The translations under genes and the position numbers were made by a program. Of a stretch of 64,000 nucleotides of DNA, positions 10,077 through 20,803 are shown one piece after another (positions within the stretch are counted from its first letter, which is position 1; each line of letters opens with the position of its first letter). The notes under the pieces were generated by a model. It searched no databases, was not told where the DNA came from, and saw nothing but the letters and a program-made list of their open reading frames with translations. The stretch is from Clitoria ternatea (Eukaryota > Streptophyta > Magnoliopsida > Fabales > Fabaceae): NCBI GenBank assembly GCA_037962975.1, contig CM075670.1:234130242-234194241 (forward strand), given 5' to 3'.

Positions 10077-12086
10077 TGACAGGGCCCGCAAGCGCACGGG
10101 TTATGTCGCGTAATATAAAAGATTATCGTTCTCCACAGGGACTGTGTTCAAAGTACCAGCATATTGAAATTTAATTATCCACACAATTAATTTTTAAGAT
10201 TTTTATAAAATAAAGCATAAATTAAAGTTGCACAGAATATGAATAAATATAAAAATAAAATTTACTTGACACTAAAAAAATCAGAGTTGAGAATATCTTG
10301 GGATTTTGGGGGATTAAGACTCTATTTTATGTTTAATGAATTTTAACTTTTCATAAATAAGAATCGAATTAAGTTTTCCAAGGCGAATTTTCCAAAAGCT
10401 AATTAATATGTTCCTCTCGGAATCCTATTAATGTACCTAACCTATGGAAAGCGCTGCTTAATCCTCAGAAAGGCCCATTATCTTTTTTGAAAATCCCTTT
10501 TATTTCCTCAAAAGAATTTTGATTACTTTCACGGTTTTACCGAGGTCACAAAAAGCATCTCAAAAATCTTAAGTTTAGTTCAAAGCTTTCTGGTAAAAAT
10601 AAATCTCTCGATTCTATTTATTACCTAAACTTACTAATATACCCGTAAGTATACAGTTTTATCATTTAGGTTCTTGTTAGGAATTACTAAAAGCATTAAG
10701 CATAATTGAACTAAATGGAAAACAGAAATTTATTTAATTCCAAGTCAAAATAACATTATCATAAAATATTATCACACCCCTTTCATCCCAAGATAATTAA
10801 TTTAGCTACTCATGAAATAATTTAAATTCATGTAAATAATGGAAAAATAAAACATACAAGACATGGTAAAAATAAAGACTTACGGGTTTCTCCAAAAGCT
10901 TAGAATAATTTACCACTGTAATTCCTTGTTGAAATAATTTCTCCACCAATTACAAATTTAAAATCTCACTTTTACAGCCCTCACACTCTTACAAAATAAA
11001 AGAAAGAAAAGAAAATAAAAAGAAAGAGAAGAAAAACGGACAGAGAAAGAAAAAATAGAAAAGAATAGAACTAAGAGAAAAAAAAAGAAAAAAGAACGAA
11101 GAAATGAAGCTTGAATGATTTTTGACTGGGAAGAAGTTGTTGTTTGCTGATGGGTTGCTGCTGCTTTTATAGGCAAATGGATTGAGGATTCCAGCAATGA
11201 AAACGCGTTCAATTTGCAAGTGGAAGAAACTTTCGGTGCATGTGACTTCCAACTGTCCCAAATTGCATTATTTTAATATTTCCAATAATTCGGTGCTTGG
11301 ATTTATTCAGCTGGGCAAATTCTGAATGGAAAAGTACTGGAATTCCACAAGACCGAGTGAAAGCTTGCTGTTTGGTATTAGTTGCTGGGCGTTGTTGGTT
11401 TGTATGTGGCAGGTATGGTGATATGAGGGACAGTGGAGTTGCTGGAGGTGTGGTGGATGGAGCCGGTGTTGCTGGGCGGTGTTCAATTGATCTGGTGTTG
11501 GGCCTGTGAAGATAGTCTGGGCGGTGTGGAGAGTACTGCTGGACGGTGTTGTGGTTTAAGAGTCTGGGCGGTGTTGTGGTTTGAGAGTCTAGGCGGAGTT
11601 GTGTATTAGAAGAAGAAAGGGAGACGGTGTTGGGAAGTTGGGCGATGTGTGAGGTGAGGACGGTTGGGCGGTGTTGAGAGGTGAGGACGGTTGCTGGGCG
11701 GTGTTGAGGCTTGGATTAGAAGAAAGGGACAGCGGATAGGGAATGGGACGGTGTTGTTGATGGAAAGGAGAGGAGTCTGGTTGGGTGAAGAATCTAGGCG
11801 GTGTCATGGATTAGGAGCTTGGGCGGTGTCATGGATTAGGAACTTGGGCGGTGTTGGTTGGGGAAAAGTCTGGGCGGTGTTCTGGATTGAGGACGGAGTT
11901 TGTGGAGTAGGTCGGTTTTCTCTTGTTTTTGACCCTTTATTTCCTTAATTCCTGCAAAATAACATACCCAAGTAGAATAGAGTGGAAAGAGAGCAAAAAT
12001 CGCAATAAATAAAGGAAATACAGTGGACAATGACTAAAATCCTAAGCAAACTAAATCTATTTTATTGTATTAAAAAACACTTATCA
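10077..12086 (-). repeat. Element B LTR 1 (element 3' end)
   Basis: 2010 bp, TGACAGGGCCCGCAAGCG at the left to ACACTTATCA at the right (TG...CA). On the minus strand a TATA box CTATAAAAGC lies at 11172-11163. The LTR carries a G-rich GGGCGGTGTTG array at about 11381-11880 and a purine-rich stretch at 10990-11100. Confidence 0.92.
11381..11880. repeat. Irregular GGGCGGTGTTG array inside element B LTR
   Basis: About fifteen copies of a GGGCGGTGTTG-like motif spaced 15-60 bp apart, with variants GGACGGTGTTG and AGGCGGTGTCA. It is present in all three LTRs (also about 15737-16237 and 20095-20595) with few changes. It is sharply more GC-rich than its surroundings and lies upstream of the TATA box in the element's minus orientation, i.e. 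in U3 where promoter elements sit. Confidence 0.85.
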
Positions 12087-13424
12087 AAATACCCCAAACC
12101 AAAACATTGCTTGTTCTCAAGCAATCACCATATTCACAAGATAAAATACAGAAAACACTAAACTTAATAAACTAAGGAATCCAAAATAGAGAAACAGATT
12201 TATTCAAATGCCAATTTTTATTTACTTATGTGAACCAAATTTCAATGTCAAGACTTGAGATACTCTTCTCACAATTTTCACTCAAGTGTTTCAAGGTTTG
12301 TGTATCTCTCAAATCATCATAGTCAAAAAACATTACCATAAGCTTGTTAATAAACCAGAGACTCCATAGTTTAGATAGAAAATATGTCAAAGTCTAAAGG
12401 TCTTTTAAAGGTTGTAACGTGGCCTTTGGTTGTATTGGTAGGAATTTCAAGAAAAATGGAATACAAAAGGGCTTTAACAGCATGAATGATTCAAATCACC
12501 ATTATAAATTTAATAGAGCAAATTTTTGAACTTTTATGGACTTTTTGGAATTCATTCAATATCATCCTTTTGATTTTCTTTTTCTTTTTCTTGCTTTTCT
12601 TTGCATCCAATACCATATTTTTCTTAAGTCCTTTTTTTTTTTTTTGCTCCACTAAATTTCCAACTTTTTCACCATTTAGAGAATATTAGTCAATGAAAGG
12701 TTTCAAGGAAAAATTTTCGCTTTTAGGCTCAAAAGGGGCAACTAGGGGTCAAATTATACAAAATTCTGAGGCTTAAGAATAAGACCTAATTGTGCCTTTA
12801 TCATCCTAAGACATATAATCAAAAACCATTTTGAATCGGTTGAAAAACAAGTTCTAGAATATTAATGACTATGAGATTCACACAATCAAGAAAATATCGG
12901 TTTTGAAAATTTATTTGATAAATAGCCCATTTTGGCTCAAGTCTAACCATGGAAAGTCTTTTCAAAGAAAATTTTAATCACATAAGGTTCATTTAAGCAT
13001 TTATTTGGCATTTAAACAATCAAATTTTGAAAATTTTACTCAAAATTCTGAGATCCTTAGATACTTTAGCCTTGTGTTCAAAGTAAATTTATCATGCAAT
13101 CATGGTAAATTACAAGATTACAAACAAAATAAGGAAAATACACATGCATGAATAATATAACAATCACACAACAAAACAGTTAAGTTTTCTTACCTACCAC
13201 CCCAAACCAGAATTTGACATTGTCCGCAATGTTAAAATGGATGATAAAGGATAAGAAAACTTACCTGTAGTAACCCCAAACCAGCATCTGACATAGTTGG
13301 TTTTTTGTTTTTTGTTTTTTTGTTTTTTGTTTTTTTTTTTTAGAATTTATTTATTAAAGATATGAGGTTACCTCCCCACAAGTGCTAAGTTTTAAGTCTT
13401 CAGCTAGACTTTTTTGAACCAGCT
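12087..13424 (-). other. Element B internal region 1, 3' noncoding part with polypurine tract
   Basis: Next to the LTR is the complement of a polypurine tract (TTTGGTTTGGGGTATTT on the minus strand, 12087-12105). Further in, a second block at 13198-13235 has the same look (ccccaaacc, then cattgtcc). Several stretches here resemble the matching region of Athila element D at 32160-32350. No ORF is supported; the polypyrimidine run near 12570-12640 is low complexity. The copy at 16443-17780 is nearly identical. Confidence 0.7.
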
Positions 13425-14279
13425 TCAGCTATATAATTCATACCTGAACACAGGTTTTAGTGGTCTGAATTCCACTTTAGGGATCAGTTCTCTTTTAGCC
13501 AAAAAATCACAGAAGTGTGTTTTTGAAATGCCTGAAAAGTCATAAGATAAAACAGATTCAAGTGGATCAAGAGGGAGGTTTTGGATTGCCTCTTTCTCTA
13601 CCACTTGGTCAATAAAATCTATTTCAAGCATAACAAAGTTAACAGGTATATAAAATTTTCCTACCTTGATAGGAATAACCTCTAGAATACCTGGATCCTG
13701 AAGCTTGGGCAGTACCTTCTTTTGGATCAGTATGTTGCTCTCCTCAATTATTGGATGAGATAGAGACTCATCAAATTTCTTCTCTTCCTTAGCTTCTTCT
13801 TTAGTTATGCCAACCGGATCATCATAATGAGTATCACTCCCAAGAGTGATGTCCATGGTGTGGTTAGATGGTTCCACCTCAGGTTTTACAGGAAATGTTT
13901 CTGGTGTTCTTATAGAAAAAGAGGTCTGTTGGACAATTTGATTTTCCAAAATTTTGTTATGAGTGGCTAGAGAATCCACCTTTGAAGATAAGGTTTTTAT
14001 GGCATTTGAGAACTCTTCATTTCGTTTTTCTTGGGTGCTTACAAAATTTTCCATCAGTTTTTCAAGTTTGGATTTCTGGTGAGGATAGTTTTGAAACACT
14101 GGTAAACTTCTAAAATCACTGCTATGGTTATAGTTCCCAATAGCATCCAACTGATGAAATTCTTGTTCATTGTGGTTTAAGGATATTGCAAAATAATAAT
14201 TTGTAATAGTATGACCTGAATCACCACAAATCGAACAATAAAAGTCAGTAGCACCTGTTAAGAATTCCATAACAAACAA
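13425..14279 (-). CDS. Element B gag-protease remnant, copy 1 (284 aa)
   Basis: The N-terminus has a zinc-knuckle-like segment, CSICGDSGHTITNYYF (about residues 16-31), whose last Cys is Tyr. Next comes a coiled-coil stretch (KLEKLMENFVSTQEKRNEEF, about 72-91) like the end of Athila gag. After that, VLPKLQDPGILEVIPIKVG and IPVNFVMLEID resemble Athila sequences before and inside the protease, but the Asp-x-Gly active-site segment is absent. So it looks like an internal deletion that fused gag to the edges of the protease. It starts 129 bp inside the primer site. It might still bind RNA or particles; enzymatic activity is not expected. Confidence 0.7.
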   Translation of the reverse strand: MFVMEFLTGATDFYCSICGDSGHTITNYYFAISLNHNEQEFHQLDAIGNYNHSSDFRSLPVFQNYPHQKSKLEKLMENFVSTQEKRNEEFSNAIKTLSSKVDSLATHNKILENQIVQQTSFSIRTPETFPVKPEVEPSNHTMDITLGSDTHYDDPVGITKEEAKEEKKFDESLSHPIIEESNILIQKKVLPKLQDPGILEVIPIKVGKFYIPVNFVMLEIDFIDQVVEKEAIQNLPLDPLESVLSYDFSGISKTHFCDFLAKRELIPKVEFRPLKPVFRYELYS

Positions 14280-14407
14280 AGATCAAGTGTGATCTTTGAA
14301 AATAAAAATAAAAATAAATAACTAGAAATAAAACAAACTAAAAATAAAAATATTAACAAGTATGATCTAATCGAATTTCAATATTGCCGATATTTGAGGG
14401 ACAACAG

Positions 14408-14425
14408 TCCCCGGCAACGGCGCCA
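14408..14425 (-). other. tRNA-Asp primer-binding site, copy 1
   Basis: TCCCCGGCAACGGCGCCA on the plus strand equals the 3' end of plant tRNA-Asp, so the minus strand carries the matching primer site, six bases from the LTR at 14432. This fixes the minus orientation of element B and its Athila affiliation. Confidence 0.9.
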
Positions 14426-14431
14426 AAAACT

Positions 14432-16442
14432 TGACAGGGCCCGCAAGCGCACGGGTTATGTCGCGTAATATAAAAGATTATCGTTCTCCACAGGGACTGT
14501 GTTCAAAGTACCAGCATATTGAAATTTAATTATCCACACAATTAATTTTTAAGATTTTTATAAAATAAAGCACAAATTAAAGTTGCACAGAATATGAATA
14601 AATATAAAAATAAAATTTACTTGACACTAAAAAAATCAGAGTTGAGAATATCTTGGGATTTTGGGGGATTAAGACTCTATTTTATGTTTAATGAATTTTA
14701 ACTTTTCATAAATAAGAATCGAATTAAGTTTTCCAAGGTGAATTTTCCAAAAGCTAATTAATATGTTCCTCTCGGAATCCTATTAATGTACCTAACCTAT
14801 GGAAAGCGCTGCTTAATCCTCAGAAAGGCCCATTATCGTTTTATGAAAATCCCTTTTATTTCCTCAAAAGAATTTTGATTACTTTCACGGTTTTACCGAG
14901 GTCACAAAAAGCATCTCAAAAATCTTAGGTTTAGTTCAAAGCTTTCTGGTAAAAATAAATCTCTCGATTCTATTTATTACCTAAACTTACTAATATACCC
15001 GTAAGTATACAGTTTTATCATTTAGGTTCTTGTTAGGAATTACTAAAAGCATTAAGCATAATTGAACTAAATGGAAAACAGAAATTTATTTAATTCCAAG
15101 TCAAAATAACATTAAAATAAAATATTATCATACCCCCTTTATCCCAAGATAATTAATTTAGCTACTCATGAAATAATTTAAATTCATGTAAATAATGGAA
15201 AAATAAAACATACAAGACATGGTAAAAATAAAGACTTACGGGTTTCTCCAAAAGCTCAGAATAATTTACCACTGTAATTCCTTGTTGAAATAATTTCTCC
15301 ACCAATTACAAATTTAAAATCTCACTTTTACAGCCCTCACACTCTTACAAAATAAAAGAAAGAAAAGAAAATAAAAAGAAAGAGAAGAAAAACGGACAGA
15401 GAAAGAAAAAATAGAAAAGAATAGAACTAAGAGAAAAAAAGAGAAAAAAGAACGAAGAAATGAAGCTTGAATGATTTTTGACTGGGAAGAAGTTGTTGTT
15501 TGCTGATGGGTTGCTGCTGCTTTTATAGGCAAATGGATTGAGGATTCCAGCAATGAAAACGCGTTCAATTTGCAAGTGGAAGAAACTTTCGGTGCATGTG
15601 ACTTCCAACTGTCCCAAATTGCATTATTTTAATATTTCCAATAATTCGGTGCTTGGATTTATTCAGCTGGGCAAATTCTGAATGGAAAAGTACTGGAATT
15701 CCACAAGACCGAGTGAAAGCTTGCTGTTTGGTATTAGTTGCTGGGCGTTGTTGGTTTGTATGTGGCAGGTATGGTGATATGAGGGACAGTGGAGTTGCTG
15801 GAGGTGTGGTGGATGGAGCCGGTGTTACTGGGCGGTGTTCAATTGATCTGGTGTTGGGCCTGTGAAGATAGTCTGGGCGGTGTGGAGAGTACTGCTGGAC
15901 GGTGTTGTGGTTTAAGAGTCTGGGCGGTGTTGTGGTTTGAGAGTCTGGGCGGAGTTGTGTATTAGAAGAAGAAAGGGAGACGGTGTTGGGAAGTTGGGCG
16001 GTGTGTGAGGTGAGGACGGTTGGGCGGTGTTGAGAGGTGAGGACGGTTGCTGGGCGGTGTTGAGGCTTGGATTAGAAGAAAGGGACAGCGGATAGGGAAT
16101 AGGACGGTGTTGTTGATGGAAAGGAGAGGAGTCTGGTTGGGTGAAGAATCTAGGCGGTGTCATGGATTAGGAGCTTGGGCGGTGTCATGGATTAGGAACT
16201 TGGGCGGTGTTGGTTGGGGAAAAGTCTGGGCGGTGTTCTGGATTGAGGACGGAGTTTGTGGAGTAGGTCGGTTTTCTTTTGTTTTTGACCCTTTATTTCC
16301 TTAATTCCTGCAAAATAACATACCCAAGTAGAATAGAGTGGAAAGAGAGCAAAAATCGCAATAAATAAAGGAAATACAGTGGACAATGACTAAAATCCTA
16401 AGCAAACTAAATCTATTTTATTGTATTAAAAAACACTTATCA
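14432..16442 (-). repeat. Element B LTR 2 (central, shared)
   Basis: 2011 bp, same ends as the outer LTRs. It serves as 5' LTR for the left internal region and 3' LTR for the right one, with a minus-strand TATA box at 15528-15519. A central LTR without its own target-site duplication is expected if the tandem arose by recombination between LTRs of two copies. Confidence 0.92.
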
Positions 16443-17780
16443 AAATACCCCAAACCAAAACATTGCTTGTCCTCAAGCAATCACCATATTCACAAGATAA
16501 AATACAGAAAATACTAAACTTAATAAACTAAGGAATCCAAAATAGAGAAACAGATTTATTCAAATGCCAATTTTTATTTACTTATGTGAATCAAATTTCA
16601 ATGTCAAGACTTGAGATACTCTTCTCACAATTTTCACTCAAGTGTTTCAAGGTTTGTGTATCTCTCAAATCATCATAGTCAAAAAACATTACCATAAGCT
16701 TGTTAATAAACCAGAGACTCCATAGTTTAGATAGAAAATATGTCAAAGTCTAAAGGTCTTTTAAAGGTTGTAACGTGGCCTTTGGTTGTATTGGTAGGAA
16801 TTTCAAGAAAAATGGAATACAAAAGGGCTTTAACAGCATGAATGATTCAAATCACCATTATAAATTTAACAGAGCAAATTTTTGAACTTTTATGGACTTT
16901 TTGGAATTCATTCAATATCATCCTTTTGATTTTCTTTTTCTTTTTCTTGCTTTTCTTTGCATCCAAAACCATATTTTTCTTAAGTCCTTTTTTTTTTTTT
17001 TTGCTCCACTAAATTTCCAACTTTTTCACCATTTAGAGAATATTAGTCAATGAAAGGTTTCAAGGAAAAATTTTCACTTTTAGGCTCAAAAGGGGCAACT
17101 AGGGGTCAAATTATACAAAATTCTGAGGCTTAAGAATAAGACCTAATTGTGCCTTTATCATCCTAAGACATATAATCAAAAACCATTTTGAATCGGTTGA
17201 AAAACAAGTTCTAGAATATTAATGACTATGAGATTCACACAATCAAGAAAATATCGGTTTTGAAAATTTATTTGATAAATAGCCCATTTTGGCTCAAGTC
17301 TAACCATGGAAAGTCTTTTCAAAGAAAATTTTAATCACATAAGGTTCATTTAAGCATTTATTTGGCATTTAAACAATCAAATTTTAAAAATTTTACTCAA
17401 AATTCTGAGATCCTTAGATACTTTAGCCTTGTGTTCAAAGTAAATTTATCATGCAATCATGGTAAATTACAAGATTACAAACAAAATAAGGAAAATACAC
17501 ATGCATGAATAATATAACAATCACACAACAAAACAGTTAAGTTTTCTTACCTACCACCCTAAACCAGAATTTGACATTGTCCGCAATGTTAAAATGGATG
17601 ATAAAGGATAAGAAAACTTACCTGTAGTAACCCCAAACCAGCATCTGACATAGTTGGTTTTTTGTTTTTTGTTTTTTTGTTTTTTGTTTTTTTTTTTAGA
17701 ATTTATTTATTAAAGATATGAGGTTACCTCCCCACAAGTGCTAAGTTTTAAGTCTTCAGCTAGACTTTTTTGAACCAGCT
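16443..17780 (-). other. Element B internal region 2, 3' noncoding part
   Basis: Near-identical copy of 12087-13424, including the polypurine tract beside the LTR, the second PPT-like block (near 17553-17590) and a T-rich run just before the ORF. No further gene seen. Confidence 0.7.
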
Positions 17781-18635
17781 TCAGCTATATAATTCATACC
17801 TGAACATAGGTTTTAGTGGTCTGAATTCCACTTTAGGGATCAGTTCTCTTTTAGCCAAAAAATCACAGAAGTGTGTTTTTGAAATGCCTGAAAAGTCATA
17901 AGATAAAACAGATTCAAGTGGATCAAGAGGGAGGTTTTGGATTGCCTCTTTCTCTACCACTTGGTCAATAAAATCTATTTCAAGCATAACAAAGTTAACA
18001 GGTATGTAAAATTTTCCTACCTTGATAGGAATAACCTCTAGAATACCTGGATCCTGAAGCTTGGGCAGTACCTTCTTTTGGATCAGTATGTTGCTCTCCT
18101 CAATTATTGGATGAGATAGAGACTCATCAAATTTCTTCTCTTCCTTAGCTTCTTCTTTAGTTATGCCAACCGGATCATCATAATGAGTATCACTCCCAAG
18201 AGTGATGTCCATGGTGTGGTTAGATGGTTCCACCTCAGGTTTTACAGTAAATGTTTCTGGTGTTCTTATAGAAAAAGAGGTCTGTTGGACAATTTGATTT
18301 TCCAAAATTTTGTTATGAGTGGCTAGAGAATCCACCTTTGAAGATAAGGTTTTTATGGCATTTGAGAACTCTTCATTTCGTTTTTCTTGGGTGCTTACAA
18401 AATTTTCCATCAGTTTTTCAAGTTTGGATTTCTGGTGAGGATAGTTTTGAAACACTGGTAAACTTCTAAAATCACTGCTATGGTTATAGTTCCCAATAGC
18501 ATCCAACTGATGAAATTCTTGTTCATTGTGGTTTAAGGATATTGCAAAATAACAATTTGTAATAGTATGACCTGAATCACCATAAATCGAACAATAAAAG
18601 TCAGTAGCACCTGCTAAGAATTCCATAACAAACAA
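17781..18635 (-). CDS. Element B gag-protease remnant, copy 2 (284 aa)
   Basis: Same length and frame as copy 1 at 13425-14279, with only a few amino-acid differences (for example Thr/Ala near residue 9 and Thr/Pro in the TPETF segment). In the zinc-knuckle region this copy keeps the last Cys but has Tyr in place of the second Cys, the opposite of copy 1. Both copies being fully open over 284 codons suggests a recent origin. See copy 1 for the domain description. Confidence 0.7.
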   Translation of the reverse strand: MFVMEFLAGATDFYCSIYGDSGHTITNCYFAISLNHNEQEFHQLDAIGNYNHSSDFRSLPVFQNYPHQKSKLEKLMENFVSTQEKRNEEFSNAIKTLSSKVDSLATHNKILENQIVQQTSFSIRTPETFTVKPEVEPSNHTMDITLGSDTHYDDPVGITKEEAKEEKKFDESLSHPIIEESNILIQKKVLPKLQDPGILEVIPIKVGKFYIPVNFVMLEIDFIDQVVEKEAIQNLPLDPLESVLSYDFSGISKTHFCDFLAKRELIPKVEFRPLKPMFRYELYS

Positions 18636-18763
18636 AGATCAAGTGTGATCTTTGAAAATAAAAATAAAAATAAATAACTAGAAATAAAACAAACTAAAAA
18701 TAAAAATATTAACAAGTATGATCTAATCGAATTTCAATATTGCCGATATTTGAGGGACAACAG

Positions 18764-18781
18764 TCCCCGGCAACGGCGCCA
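18764..18781 (-). other. tRNA-Asp primer-binding site, copy 2
   Basis: Again the exact 18-base match to the tRNA-Asp 3' end, six bases from the LTR at 18788. It is the functional primer site for the right-hand unit. Confidence 0.9.
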
Positions 18782-18787
18782 AAAACT

Positions 18788-20798
18788 TGACAGGGCCCGC
18801 AAGCGCACGGGTTATGTTGCGTAATATAAAAGATTATCGTTCTCCACAGGGACTGTGTTCAAAGTACCAGCATATTGAAATTTAATTATCCACATAATTA
18901 ATTTTTAAGATTTTTATAAAATAAAGCACAAATTAAAGCTGCACAGAATATGAATAAATATAAAAATAAAATTTACTTGACACTAAAAAAATCAGAGTTG
19001 AGAATATCTTGGGATTTTGGGAGATTAAGACTCTATTTTATGTTTAATGAATTTTAACTTTTCATAAATAAGAATCGAATTAAGTTTTCCAAGGTGAATT
19101 TTCCAAAAGCTAATTAATATGTTCCTCTCGGAATCCTATTAATGTACCTAACCTATGGAAAGCGCTGCTTAATCCTCAGAAAGGCCCATTATCGTTTTAT
19201 GAAAATCCCTTTTATTTCCTCAAAAGAATTTTGATTACTTTCACGGTTTTACCGAGGTCACAAAAAGCATCTCAAAAATCTTAGGTTTAGTTCAAAGCTT
19301 TCTGGTAAAAATAAATCTCTCGATTCTATTTATTACCTAAACTTACTAATATACCCGTAAGTATACAGTTTTATCATTTAGGTTCTTGTTAGGAATTACT
19401 AAAAGCATTAAGCATAATTGAACTAAATGGAAAACAGAAATTTATTTAATTCCAAGTCAAAATAACATTAAAATAAAATATTATCATACCCCCTTTATCC
19501 CAAGATAATTAATTTAGCTACTCATGAAATAATTTAAATTCATGTAAATAATGGAAAAATAAAACATACAAGACATGGTAAAAATAAAGACTTACGGGTT
19601 TCTCCAAAAGCTCAGAATAATTTACCACTGTAATTCCTTGTTGAAATAATTTCTCCACCAATTACAAATTTAAAATCTCACTTTTACAGCCCTCACACTC
19701 TTACAAAATAAAAGAAAGAAAAGAAAATAAAAAGAAAGAGAAGAAAAACGGACAGAGAAAGAAAAAATAGAAAAGAATAGAACTAAGAGAAAAAAAGAGA
19801 AAAAAGAATGAAGAAATGAAGCTTGAATGATTTTTGACTGGGAAGAAGTTGTTGTTTGCTGATGGGTTGCTGCTGCTTTTATAGGCAAATGGATTGAGGA
19901 TTCCAGCAATGAAAACGCGTTCAATTTGTAAGTGGAAGAAACTTTCGGTGCATGTGACTTCCAACTGTCCCAAATTGCATTATTTTAATATTTCCAATAA
20001 TTCGGTGCTTGGATTTATTCAGCTGGGCAAATTCTGAATAGAAAAGTACTGGAATTCCACAAGACCGAGTGAAAGCTTGCTGTTTGGTATTAGTTGCTGG
20101 GCGTTGTTGGTTTGTATGTGGCAGGTATGGTGATATGAGGGACAGTGGAGTTGCTGGAGGTGTGGTGGATGGAGCCGGTGTTGCTGGGCGGTGTTCAATT
20201 GATCTGGTGTTGGGCCTGTGAAGATAGTCTGGGCGGTGTGGAGAGTACTGCTGGACGGTGTTGTGGTTTAAGAGTCTGGGCGGTGTTGTGGTTTGAGAGT
20301 CTGGGCGGAGTTGTGTATTAGAAGAAGAAAGGGAGACGGTGTTGGGAAGTTGGGCGGTGTGTGAGGTGAGGACGGTTGGGCGGTGTTGAGAGGTGAGGAC
20401 GGTTGCTGGGCGGTGTTGAGGCTTGGATTAGAAGAAAGGGACAGCGGATAGGGAATGGGACGGTGTTGTTGATGGAAAGGAGAGGAGTCTGGTTGGGTGA
20501 AGAATCTAGGCGGTGTCATGGATTAGGAGCTTGGGCGGTGTCATGGATTAGGAACTTGGGCGGTGTTGGTTGGGGAAAAGTCTGGGCGGTGTTCTGGATT
20601 GAGGACGGAGTTTGTGGAGTAGGTCGGTTTTCTCTTGTTTTTGACCCTTTATTTCCTTAATTCCTGCAAAATAACATACCCAAGTAGAATAGAGTGGAAA
20701 GAAAGTAAAAATCGCAATAAATAAAAGGAAATACAGTGGATAATGACTAAATTCTAAGCAAACTAAATCTATTTTATTGTATTAAAAAGCACTTATCA
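18788..20798 (-). repeat. Element B LTR 3 (element 5' LTR)
   Basis: 2011 bp with the same TG...CA ends. In the element's own orientation this is the 5' LTR, ending at the primer site. It is followed by the TCTGT duplication at 20799-20803. It differs from LTR 1 and 2 by a handful of substitutions and indels. Confidence 0.92.
19875..19884 (-). promoter_or_regulatory. TATA box of the element B 5' LTR
   Basis: CTATAAAAGC on the minus strand. It is the same in LTR 1 (11163-11172) and LTR 2 (15519-15528). It is the only good TATA match in the LTR and lies just downstream of the G-rich array in the direction of transcription. Confidence 0.6.
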
Positions 20799-20803
20799 TC
20801 TGT

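Larger units (their letters stand above)
10077..20798 (-). mobile_element. Element B: tandem Athila-derived element with three LTRs and two internal regions
   Basis: Flanked by TCTGT on both sides (10072-10076, 20799-20803). It consists of LTR - internal - LTR - internal - LTR with a period of 4355-4356 bp. Each internal region is about 2.35 kb and holds, on the minus strand, a tRNA-Asp primer site, a 284-codon gag-like ORF and a conserved 3' noncoding stretch ending in a polypurine tract. No RT or integrase is present, so it is non-autonomous (the TR-GAG or LARD type). Copies are nearly identical, so it is recent. It sits in the second RNase H of Tat element A. Confidence 0.92.

Noticed and set aside
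10958..11261. Two minus-strand ORFs (84 and 90 aa) rich in Phe/Ser/Leu, repeated at 15314 and 19670
   Set aside because: They are the complement of a purine-rich low-complexity stretch in the element B LTR, overlapping in two frames with no protein character beyond composition.
11297..11948. ORFs across the GGGCGGTGTTG array on both strands (also in the other two LTR copies)
   Set aside because: Open frames exist in several frames because the repeat lacks stops. No domain or codon signal.
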